From Ruminiclostridium cellobioparum subsp. termitidis CT1112 (GTDB lineage Bacteria > Bacillota > Clostridia > Acetivibrionales > DSM-1351), in contig NZ_AORV01000026.1 of assembly GCF_000350485.1 (NCBI RefSeq), forward strand, positions 310,001 to 374,000: a stretch of DNA of 64,000 nucleotides, given 5' to 3'. The notes beneath the pieces are model-generated. The model had not been told where the DNA came from and searched no databases. It saw nothing but the letters and a program-made list of their open reading frames with translations. A program made the translations under genes and the position numbers. Of this stretch, positions 25,563 through 34,029 are shown one piece after another (position 1 is the stretch's first letter; each line of letters begins with the position of its first letter).

Positions 25563-27290
25563 CTAGTTTATAACCTTTATTACTTTATCATATGCAGCTC
25601 TACGGTCTTTATAAGAATCAGTCCATTTGTTTACTACCTTAGTAACATCATCCACAGGAGTTTTTTTATTTGCGCTGGTCAAACCATTAGTACTCCAAAA
25701 ATAACCAGCCGTTTCCCATGCATAACTTTTTTTAACATATTCACGTCCAACATCCACAATATCTGTAAATTCTTTTATATTATACCTTTTCTTGCCTGCT
25801 GCTGCAACAATCTTATTATATGCATTAAATATTGTATTTTTATCGTTACTTTTTGGATTTTTGTAGGTGGCGACTTCCTTCAAGTCTGGGTATTGTTGTA
25901 ATATCATATATGTGGCAAAAGCTGCGTAAGCATAATCCCATGTCATCTGAATATATCCCACTCCACTATATTTTTTTCCATATTTTTTACTATTTAAGTA
26001 CTTATCAGAACCTAATTCCACCACAGATTTGCCATATCCTGTTTCAATACAAGTTTGTGCAATAAAATGCTGTATATTTTCCACATTAGTAATTCCGTAT
26101 TTCTCTAGAACTCTATTTAAATCTTTTCCCATTTCATCAGTAACAGTAGTGTTTATATAAATTTTCTGTAACTGTTCCTTAGTTACATAAGTTTTATCCT
26201 TCTCCTTGCTAGTATCTTCATTTTCCTTATTATCGTCAACGGTCGAGTTCTCTATCTTCTCAGTCTTATCTTTCGTTGTTTGCCCATCACTTTTTTCCTC
26301 TGGCTTTGCGTTAGCTGTCAATGGTATTTTTAATACCTGTCCTACCTTAATAATTTCATTTTCACTTTTTAAATTATTTAACTTCACCAGCTCGCTTATG
26401 GATACCTTAAATTTGAGTGCAATCTTGCCAAGAACATCCCCATCTTGAACAACATATGTTTTCTCATTTGATTTCGCTCTTTGTATAATCTTTTCTTCAT
26501 TCAAGCCAGAATGTTTTGTTTTAAGGCCTAGCTGCTGAATACTTGCATGACTGGTGTATTCTTTAGTTGCCATCCGACCCATAATATCAGCTTCTTTTTC
26601 AAGATCAGCATTGTCGTTTACAAGTGCACCCGTTTTCATTTGCATAGTAGGTTCAACTCTCCCCTGCTTTTGCTGTACAGCATGCCAACCCTCATGAGGA
26701 AGATGCTTTTCCTGTCCAGGAGCGATATGGATATCATTTCCCTGTGTATATGCCAATGCTCCAACCTGCTGTGGCTTATCGGAGTTCTGATGCACTTTTA
26801 CATCTGAGAGATCAACACCTGATAGTTCTTCAAGTCCTTCTCTCAAATTATGTTGCATGCTTGATCTTGAAGCTGAAGCATTGTCATCGTCCTTTTTCAT
26901 TTGTATTGGAGTCTCAGTGCTGTTGTCCCTTGAATTTGTGTTTTCTTTTTCCCCATCTAAATCTTTTTCATTTTCAGAATTTGATCTTCCTAATGCGGTC
27001 GGCTTCACTGCAACATTAGTTTGCCCTATCTTTCTTTGCTGTTTGCGTAGCCTTGCTTTCTCTCTTGCTGCTACTGCTTGCCTGTACCCTATAATTGATT
27101 GCAAAAACAAGAATTCTTCTCTTGTTATGGCATCAGGATCATTAAGCATCATCTGCAGCAATTTCTTGTAATCTGTTGTTCTTACATTTTTTTTATTTTC
27201 AGCAGGCTTACTCTTATGATTATTATTCATAGGATTATTTGTCCTGCCTAAAGCTGGCTCTGGCTTTTTTACTAGCATCTTGGTCTGCAT
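25563..27290 (-). CDS. DUF4157 (eCIS-core) protein with LysM and GH19/lysozyme-like domains
   Basis: A ~575-residue modular protein. Residues ~150-220 are a DUF4157 domain (GVDLSDVKVHQNSDKP, then HEGWHAVQQKQG with an HExxH motif). This domain marks many cargo proteins of extracellular contractile injection systems. Residues ~278-323 are a LysM repeat (YVVQDGDVLGKIALKF). Residues ~370-575 look like a GH19-type muramidase/chitinase fold (FIAQTCIETGYG with the likely catalytic Glu, then GVGYIQMTW). The N-terminus is long, basic and disordered, with no signal peptide. Start at 27290 after AAGGAG. The lipoprotein gene follows 12 bases later. No injection-system structural genes are in the window. 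Confidence 0.8.
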   Translation of the reverse strand: MQTKMLVKKPEPALGRTNNPMNNNHKSKPAENKKNVRTTDYKKLLQMMLNDPDAITREEFLFLQSIIGYRQAVAAREKARLRKQQRKIGQTNVAVKPTALGRSNSENEKDLDGEKENTNSRDNSTETPIQMKKDDDNASASRSSMQHNLREGLEELSGVDLSDVKVHQNSDKPQQVGALAYTQGNDIHIAPGQEKHLPHEGWHAVQQKQGRVEPTMQMKTGALVNDNADLEKEADIMGRMATKEYTSHASIQQLGLKTKHSGLNEEKIIQRAKSNEKTYVVQDGDVLGKIALKFKVSISELVKLNNLKSENEIIKVGQVLKIPLTANAKPEEKSDGQTTKDKTEKIENSTVDDNKENEDTSKEKDKTYVTKEQLQKIYINTTVTDEMGKDLNRVLEKYGITNVENIQHFIAQTCIETGYGKSVVELGSDKYLNSKKYGKKYSGVGYIQMTWDYAYAAFATYMILQQYPDLKEVATYKNPKSNDKNTIFNAYNKIVAAAGKKRYNIKEFTDIVDVGREYVKKSYAWETAGYFWSTNGLTSANKKTPVDDVTKVVNKWTDSYKDRRAAYDKVIKVIN

Positions 27291-27390
27291 TAAATCACTC
27301 CTTAAAAATCTACTCAAATATATGTAAATTTTTAAGAGTATTTAACATCCATATTTTGAAATTAAATATATTTATTATATATTACAATTA

Positions 27391-27730
27391 TTAAATCAAT
27401 AGACTCCTCTTCAAATCTTCATCCTTATACCCCTGCCCCGCCTTCTTCTCTCTCATCTTCTTCATCAGCTTGCTATCTACATTGAATCCAACTGCACTCT
27501 TAGCAGGCATTGGCACATTATTCTCAAACATCCTCCCCACATGATACATAAGCCTCGAAATTCCGAGTGCCACAGAAGGTTCTCTGAACTTATCCATATT
27601 ATCCAGAAAGAATCGGGCGTACTCATTACCATTCTGCTGACAACGTAAGCCATTTTATTGCAAGTTCTTTGTTCTTCGGTATGTCTTTCCCAAGTAGATA
27701 AAGCTTTCCCAAAATGTATTGAGCAAAGGA
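27391..27730 (-). pseudogene. C-terminal remnant of a conjugative relaxase (Sel1-like end), frameshifted
   Basis: Two frames together read AQYILGKLYLLGKDIPKNKE ... LTLSAEW, then after a frameshift near 27625 NEYARFFLDNMDKF ... MPAKSAVGFNVDSKLMKKMREKK. This resembles the Sel1-repeat C-terminal end of MobP-type relaxases of clostridial integrative elements. The N-terminal catalytic part is missing and replaced by unrelated sequence at ~27730. Confidence 0.55.
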
Positions 27731-28033
27731 TATTGTTGAAAGTCGATGCCAGCCGCAGGCAAAGCGATCCACGTAAGCCAGTAAAATTCCCGTGATCACG
27801 GTGCGGCCTAGATGTAAATCCGGCCACGCTTTAAGCGCGAGATGGGTATCAGTGGTGAGCAACTGCTTATGAGCGAGGCCCCCAGACGATGAGTGTGGGG
27901 GCAAAGACCAGGTCAAACGGATACGCATTACTTTACCTCCGCAGCGGACTTTCACCGCCAAGAATGTACACACTCAAAAAAGTCCTCCAGCGCAGCTTAA
28001 TAGCAGTGGCAGAGAACTTTTATCATCCGGTGC

Positions 28034-28170
28034 TTATCCTGAATGCTTATACTCATCTTCAATCGGGACAATCACATCCTCACAGCGCTTGATTTTAATA
28101 TTGAGACGTTCAAGGCTGTCCTGCACTTCAGCAATGCGCTTTTTCTGAAGATCTCGTTCTTCATTTCGTC
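28034..28170 (-). pseudogene. Coiled-coil fragment, possibly the end of a MerR-family regulator
   Basis: One minus-strand frame gives ~45 residues ending at a TAA: RNEERDLQKKRIAEVQDSLE, then LNIKIKRCEDVIVPIEDEYK. The heptad pattern resembles the dimerisation coil at the end of MerR regulators. No start codon or HTH is left. The block 27730-28230 looks richer in G+C than its surroundings and differs in style, suggesting foreign debris. Confidence 0.35.
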
Positions 28171-28367
28171 ATCAGAACCACGCACTCAACGTGCCTTGGG
28201 TAGACAAAAATGCAGTCATGAAAACCTAGTTATTCCTTGACGGCAGAGTATCTTTCTGAAAATCCGCCCTGAGGTCTTCTTTGAGGTCTTCTTTTTTGAA
28301 GATTTCGTTTCACCAATTAAGGGAATAACATCATTATTATCTGGTTCTACTATAAGCAGTAATCTCA

Positions 28368-28589
28368 TCATACTTTAGAGTTTTTCACTAACACTCTAGC
28401 AAGCGCAATCTTTTTCATTTGTCCGCCCGAAATATTATTTCCATCTTTAAATAAAATAGTATCATCTGCTTCTTCTAAAGAATTTATAAAGGAACACAAA
28501 TTTGTCTTTTCTAATGCGTCACTATAACAAGCAGAGCGGAAATCATGATAGATAAACTGCAATTCTCTTTCAGCACAGACGGCGAGCAT
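28368..28589 (-). pseudogene. Fragment of an ABC transporter ATPase
   Basis: A 73-residue frame that contains the ABC signature motif ISGGQMKKIALARVLVKNSK. It stops where the Walker B segment should begin. The upstream P-loop half is absent. This is an isolated piece of an exporter-type ABC protein. Confidence 0.6.
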
Positions 28590-28645
28590 TTTGAAAAGCT
28601 TGGGCCTGTTTTTGATATGACGGCCCTTTCGGACGAAGCCGTCGA

Positions 28646-28905
28646 TTACGGCTCATAGCTTCTTAATATTTGACCTATATCTGCTTTTATTTTTCCGTAT
28701 ATTACCTGTCTACGGTATTTTGGTGCAAACACTATATGATATTTGCAATTATATTTGCTGTGTGTAAACTTTCACTATCCATCTGGATAACCTCCTTATT
28801 ATTGTAATTGCGGTTGGCGAACCTGCAACTATTTTAAAGGAGGCTTTTTATTTTCCACTCATAGCTATAAGCTTTCCGGAACCACACGTAGAACGTGTGG
28901 TATTC
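28646..28905 (-). mobile_element. IS200/IS605-family remnant: tnpA start and left-end hairpin
   Basis: After AAGGAGG, the ATG at 28782 begins MDSESL. A one-base deletion then shifts the frame to HSKYNCKYHIVFAPKYRRQV, the conserved start of the IS200-type Y1 transposase TnpA. The frame ends at 28646 after ~40 residues, so the catalytic Tyr is lost. Upstream, CCACACG-TAGAA-CGTGTGG (28882-28900) is a perfect hairpin of the kind these transposases bind at the left end. Confidence 0.7.
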
Positions 28906-28915
28906 GTTTCACAAG

Positions 28916-28950
28916 AAAAATGCTCCGTCTCAATTGCGGCGGAGCATTTT
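28916..28950 (-). terminator. Terminator of the glycosidase operon
   Basis: AAAATGCTCCG and CGGAGCATTTT form an 11-bp perfect stem around TCTCAATTGCGG, with flanking A and T runs. It lies 7 bases after the stop codon of the six-hairpin glycosidase gene. Confidence 0.8.
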
Positions 28951-28956
28951 ATTGAT

Positions 28957-31287
28957 TTATTCCGTTCCGTTAATTAAAATTTTATTCTTTAGTTGTTCAG
29001 GTGAAAACTCACCGATGACCCTGTCATTGATTTTAATAGTATATTTTCTCGAGTTGCGGGAAAATACCCGCATGGAAAACGGGCTGTTCTCTTCCCGTCC
29101 GACAAAAGTGGCATCTATGAGTATCTCATCCCCGTTTACTTCCACCTTTTTGACGACGCATCCATCTATACCTGTGCCGAAGCCACCGTCAGCATCAATG
29201 GCCATTGCACCCATCTCCGCATCCAAATATTCTGCAGCAGTCAGAATAACACCTCCGCCCCATAAAAGACTTGAATCATATTGCATTCCTTCATAACCGC
29301 AATGGGCCCAGTTTTCATAGGGTAAAACCTCAAATCCCGCATGCATTGCAGCAACACTGCGCTCCAGATATTCCTGCTTTCCGGTAGCCAGATAATACTG
29401 ATAAAGCAGCATGGCGCAAAGTCCTTCCCTGACATCACTCCACTCATTATCAGCATTTTGAACCGTAAATCCGCCGAAGGAATTGATATGAAGCAGTGGA
29501 TGGTTCCAAAGCTGCTGTGTTAAAAGGAGATAGTCCGCCATCTGCTCTGCGAGCTTCAGGTCGCTTTCCTTTTGCGTAATGTGGTAACGCTTCAAGTATG
29601 CAATTGATGCATGGATTTGAGACAGATTACACTGTGGATACTGCGCCGTAATGGAATCATAAAAATCGAAGTCCTTCCTCGAACAGGATAAAAACGTCTC
29701 AAGATCAAACCACCTTTTGCGCGGAATCACGTATTCTGTAATGAAATCCAGCCCTTTCATCCCCACAGCAAGATACTGTTCATTTTTTGTGATCTCGCCG
29801 ATTTCCATTAAAAACAGCGCACTGGTTGCAGTTTCGGCATTAAAATCACGAAACTGAACCCTGGATGGATTCCCATCGTCATCATACCATGACGGAATAC
29901 AGCCGTCTTCGTGCTGCCTGGCAATCAAAAAGTCAGCATAGGGCTTGCAAAATTCCAATATATCCTCCATGCGCCCCGGGAATGCTTTTGTACCCCATTT
30001 TAGCATAAGCCATGCAGTCCATGACATATGCAGAGTATGAAATTCGTTACGGTATCCTGCCCATCCGTCATCCTTCAGCCAGGTTTCACTGCCGTCAGAT
30101 TCATAGTAGCATATAACAGGAAACATACCCATCGTGCGCGGCGCGGACAAGATATGGTTCAGGATCTGTTCCGCTCTTTCCATCCATTTATGCTTCCCGG
30201 ACGACTTTCCATATAAATAAGTGCCGTAGCCGGTAACAAACTCCTGCAGCCAGCACGCATACCAGAGATCATGCTTGTGATCGGTCCGGCTGAACCATTC
30301 TCCCTGACGTCTTCCTGTTATTCCGCCCACGGTTTTTCCGTCTTTGGTATAGGAGAAATAATCATTTTCCGCATTTTTATCCCATATCTCAAGCTGCCAT
30401 TGCTTAAGCGTCTTAACATCACGAAAACGCGGATTGTTAGGCAGACTATGCTCCAGCTCCATTTGAGGAGCTCCGTACCGCTGCCACAGATATCGCACCG
30501 CATAGCGATAGCCAAGCTTCACAGGCTGCGGCGATACAATTATTGAATAACTGTAGGTGATCTCATCACCGGTATCGAGTACAACCCTGCAGAATTCTGG
30601 ATTAGATCCCCGTACAATATGCGAATGGCCGGCCTCACAAGGCTTGTCAGGGGTCATTCCCTGTCCCACGATCACGCCATATGACATCCATGGATATCTG
30701 TCACGTGTAACATCCAGATCCATCCCAAGCGGTGCCTTGTCCAGATCTTCCTTTTTTACGTTTTCGAGTCCCGGAACAATCCCCGCAAATATTTCACCCT
30801 GCTGCATCATTACAATTGGTGTCCTGAAGTTGTAGTGGGACACAAAGTCGGCAGGTAATGTTTTAATCCTCTGGCTCCACACAAAGTCCAGCGGACCTGT
30901 CAATGTATCATCCTGCTCGCGTCGGTCAGGAAGGAAGTTCCACTTATCTTCCAGTGCACGCAGCGTAATTTTCTTCTTCACACGAAACGTCACGGTAAAA
31001 TCAACCGCATCCGCTTTTTGTGAAAGCCGAATAGTACGGCTCACAGTATAATCAGGATGTTCAAGACAAATCCGGGCAGACTCACCTTCCATCTTAACAT
31101 AAGGTTCTGTGGGTTCTTGTGCAAATGCTGCAAAATGGCGTTCATCCGTCGGTATGGTCACAAAGGGTACTGAGCACAGAACCGGAACCCACTCTTTGTC
31201 TGATTTGACAAAAATACGCTCACAATACAGATTTTTAACATCACACTGCATACGAATTTTATTATTATCTATGATGTAATTATCCAT
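28957..31287 (-). CDS. Putative six-hairpin glycosidase (unassigned family)
   Basis: A ~776-residue protein with an N-terminal beta-rich part (~1-270). A long helical region (~290-690) follows, rich in aromatic and Asp/Glu residues (DHKHDLWYACWLQEFVTGYG, EDGCIPSWYDDDG, WAHCGYEGMQYDSSLLWGGG), consistent with an (alpha/alpha)6 toroid. A small C-terminal beta domain ends it. No signal peptide, so it works inside the cell. Start at 31287 after GGGGGAGG. It is the last gene in a run with a rhamnosidase, another hydrolase and an ABC transporter. A role in taking apart imported plant oligosaccharides is inferred; the exact activity is unknown. Confidence 0.65.
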   Translation of the reverse strand: MDNYIIDNNKIRMQCDVKNLYCERIFVKSDKEWVPVLCSVPFVTIPTDERHFAAFAQEPTEPYVKMEGESARICLEHPDYTVSRTIRLSQKADAVDFTVTFRVKKKITLRALEDKWNFLPDRREQDDTLTGPLDFVWSQRIKTLPADFVSHYNFRTPIVMMQQGEIFAGIVPGLENVKKEDLDKAPLGMDLDVTRDRYPWMSYGVIVGQGMTPDKPCEAGHSHIVRGSNPEFCRVVLDTGDEITYSYSIIVSPQPVKLGYRYAVRYLWQRYGAPQMELEHSLPNNPRFRDVKTLKQWQLEIWDKNAENDYFSYTKDGKTVGGITGRRQGEWFSRTDHKHDLWYACWLQEFVTGYGTYLYGKSSGKHKWMERAEQILNHILSAPRTMGMFPVICYYESDGSETWLKDDGWAGYRNEFHTLHMSWTAWLMLKWGTKAFPGRMEDILEFCKPYADFLIARQHEDGCIPSWYDDDGNPSRVQFRDFNAETATSALFLMEIGEITKNEQYLAVGMKGLDFITEYVIPRKRWFDLETFLSCSRKDFDFYDSITAQYPQCNLSQIHASIAYLKRYHITQKESDLKLAEQMADYLLLTQQLWNHPLLHINSFGGFTVQNADNEWSDVREGLCAMLLYQYYLATGKQEYLERSVAAMHAGFEVLPYENWAHCGYEGMQYDSSLLWGGGVILTAAEYLDAEMGAMAIDADGGFGTGIDGCVVKKVEVNGDEILIDATFVGREENSPFSMRVFSRNSRKYTIKINDRVIGEFSPEQLKNKILINGTE

Positions 31288-31339
31288 GTTAACCTCCCCC
31301 AAAATTTACTTCTATGCTGCGGTGGTATACGCCGCCTCA

Positions 31340-34006
31340 TTATTCCAATAAAAAGCTGTAACTTCCGCTTAGAATCTCAACCACATACCTGTCTTCACAG
31401 GATTCTACAGAGGTAATTCCCTGGCATAAAGAAGCGTTGTTGCTGTAATCGCAGATGATGCTACCCCCCTCATACAGCTTTGCCCCTTCAACCGCAAATT
31501 TTTTTGGAATGATTACGCTGGCCGAAGTGTTAAACGGAATCTCCACATTCAACATTAGGCTCTCGTTCTCTTTTTTCCAGTGTGTTGAAACATGCCCTGC
31601 CATAATATCCATTTCTGTTTTTGCATATTCAAGCTGTGATGGAATTGTCGGCGCAATCAGCAACTGTTGATATGCTGCTGTGTCGTCAATGAAGCGAATC
31701 CCTCCCAAATACTTGTAGAACCATACGTTGCAGGCAGAAAGCATGGGATGATTCTGGGAATTCATGATGTTATTGTTACGATCTGCCTCCCAGCGCTCCC
31801 ATATGCTTGTCGCTACCTTCTCCAGCATATACCCGAAGCTAGGCGACGTTTTCTGTGTCATAATGGTATATACCAAGTCCTCATAGCCGTTCTCCGACAA
31901 TGTTTCAACGATGGATTTCGTCCCCATGTTGCCTGTGGTCAAATGGTAATCGTGTTCAGCCACGTTTTCGGCTATATTACGCATTACAGCTTCCCGGTAT
32001 TTTTCAGGCGCCAGCCCAAGGGAAACAGATAATGTATTGGAGCTCTGGCTTCCCATATCGTATTGCGAGGCAGCTTCATTAAAGAAACGGGCATTGTACT
32101 TTTCCTTTATGGCGGCTGCCAGATTCTCAAAATACAAAGCATCTTCATCGTGACCAAGAATTCCGGCCATCTGCTTGAGTTGAGTCACCGAATAATGCAG
32201 GTATGCCGTAGATACGAGGGTAGCTGTTACATGCTTCGAAACCGCACCTGCTCCATAAGGCTCCGGATAGCATTCCTCCACCGGGCATGCCCATTCGCCG
32301 AATCCTGTTCTTGATATAAGAAGGTCGTCGGCTTCCTTTAGTAAAACTTCGATATAACGTTTCATGCTCTCATAGTTTTGTTCCATAACTCTCTTATTAC
32401 CGTATGCGCGATATAAAAGCAGCGGCAGGCTAATCGGGGTATTTACCTGCGGGTCGCACGGGCGCCTGCCCCAGCGGTGCGGAGCCGTGTCTGCAAAGTA
32501 TCCGTTTTTATCCTGCGTATCAAATACATCTCTTGTCCATTTTTCGAAAAAGCTTGATACATCAAAATGGTAAACACTGCCTTCCGCTCTTGACGTGGTG
32601 TCAGTGGTCCAGCCATGTCTTTCATCACGCTGACAGCAGTCGGTAGGTATACTGTGCATATTGCAGGCGTCAGTATGCCACATGACGTGAACCAGTCTGT
32701 TCAGAAATTCATCACTGCATTCAAATTCAGCATTCTGTTTTAGATCGCTTCGGATAAATTCCATCTGCATTGATTCAATGGACACAATGCCGGCGGTCTC
32801 TACTGTGAAATACCTGAATCCATGGTAGGTGAAACGGGGCGCGTATTCTTCAATACCTTTACCCCCGCGCAGAATATAACTATCCTGGCAACGGGCTAAA
32901 CGAAGATATGACATTTCCAGATCACCATCAGGCTTCAGCACCTCTGCAAATGTTAATTTCACCTTCGCTCCGCGCTCACCTTTTACCCTGATACGTACCC
33001 ATCCGCTTTGGTTCTCGCCTACATCAAATAATTCTCTACCGTCAGGCAATGTTTTTATATGCTTTGGTATAGTCACCCCTGTACACCGGATCGGAGTAGA
33101 TATCTCTCCCACCAGCTCTCCTCCCGGCGGTTCGATAATTGTTGCCAGACTCCAGCCTTCCGGGCGCTGATGCTCAATTAAAAATGTATCTTGATATTCT
33201 GGCGTATCCCAGCCGTCTTTTTCCAGTCTGGCGTCATAGTCCTCCCCGTCATAGATACTGTTGTATACAATAGGGCCTTTTGCAACGCACCAGCCTATCC
33301 CCCAGTCAGTATAAACCTCCTGCCTGGTGCCATCCGCAAACTCGATATTGATCTGCAGCAAAGCTCTTGGTGTGCCCGCCCATCCTGTTCCCAGAATGAT
33401 GCCGACGCTATTCAGCCCGATCCCTAATCCATCCGTAACGTCATAGGCAGAATACAGCAACGTTTTACTGTAATCCGTCGCACCCGGATCCAGCAATTTA
33501 TCTCCGACCCTGTCTCCATTCAGGCGCAGCTCATAATATCCTATTCCGCATATATATGCTCTCGCTCTTACCGGTTCTTTTTCAACCTTAAAAGAATAGC
33601 GCATTAGAATGCCATTTCCGATAAGCCCACCCAGGAAGCCCATCCAGCGCCCCTTCCAATAGGAGGGATGCAGGAGCCCCATTTCAAAATATGCAGGTTC
33701 GCTAAATTGGGACATACTACCCTGTTCATCCCATATCCTTACCTTCCAGTAAACTCTCTGCGCGCTGTGCAGCTTTTTCCCTTCATACGGAATACAGAAG
33801 AATTTTTCACTCTCCATCTTGTCGCTGTCCCACAAATCGTAGTCGCCTGACTTCAGTTTTTCCTCATCTGATGATGCAACTACCTGATATGCAACCTGGT
33901 GCGCACCTCTGCGGAAATCACTGCCCATCCAGCTAAGTACCGGACGGGCGGACTGAACTCCCAACGGATTTTCAACATATTCACATCTGAGCCCGACTGG
34001 CCGCAT
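31340..34006 (-). CDS. Alpha-L-rhamnosidase, GH78 family
   Basis: This 888-residue protein has the usual GH78 order: N-terminal beta-sandwich domains (RCEYVENPLGVQSARPVLSW, then the carbohydrate-binding-like region with FDVGENQSGW), an (alpha/alpha)6 catalytic domain and a C-terminal beta-sandwich. The catalytic-domain motif TDCCQRDERHGWTTDTT (~455-475) carries the Asp and Arg-Asp-Glu typical of GH78. Cytosolic (no signal peptide). It removes terminal alpha-L-rhamnose from rhamnogalacturonan pieces or plant glycosides. Same-strand neighbours are two more hydrolases and a CUT1 transporter. Start after GGAGG. Confidence 0.88.
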   Translation of the reverse strand: MRPVGLRCEYVENPLGVQSARPVLSWMGSDFRRGAHQVAYQVVASSDEEKLKSGDYDLWDSDKMESEKFFCIPYEGKKLHSAQRVYWKVRIWDEQGSMSQFSEPAYFEMGLLHPSYWKGRWMGFLGGLIGNGILMRYSFKVEKEPVRARAYICGIGYYELRLNGDRVGDKLLDPGATDYSKTLLYSAYDVTDGLGIGLNSVGIILGTGWAGTPRALLQINIEFADGTRQEVYTDWGIGWCVAKGPIVYNSIYDGEDYDARLEKDGWDTPEYQDTFLIEHQRPEGWSLATIIEPPGGELVGEISTPIRCTGVTIPKHIKTLPDGRELFDVGENQSGWVRIRVKGERGAKVKLTFAEVLKPDGDLEMSYLRLARCQDSYILRGGKGIEEYAPRFTYHGFRYFTVETAGIVSIESMQMEFIRSDLKQNAEFECSDEFLNRLVHVMWHTDACNMHSIPTDCCQRDERHGWTTDTTSRAEGSVYHFDVSSFFEKWTRDVFDTQDKNGYFADTAPHRWGRRPCDPQVNTPISLPLLLYRAYGNKRVMEQNYESMKRYIEVLLKEADDLLISRTGFGEWACPVEECYPEPYGAGAVSKHVTATLVSTAYLHYSVTQLKQMAGILGHDEDALYFENLAAAIKEKYNARFFNEAASQYDMGSQSSNTLSVSLGLAPEKYREAVMRNIAENVAEHDYHLTTGNMGTKSIVETLSENGYEDLVYTIMTQKTSPSFGYMLEKVATSIWERWEADRNNNIMNSQNHPMLSACNVWFYKYLGGIRFIDDTAAYQQLLIAPTIPSQLEYAKTEMDIMAGHVSTHWKKENESLMLNVEIPFNTSASVIIPKKFAVEGAKLYEGGSIICDYSNNASLCQGITSVESCEDRYVVEILSGSYSFLLE

Positions 34007-34029
34007 AATATGATACCTCCATCAAATTG

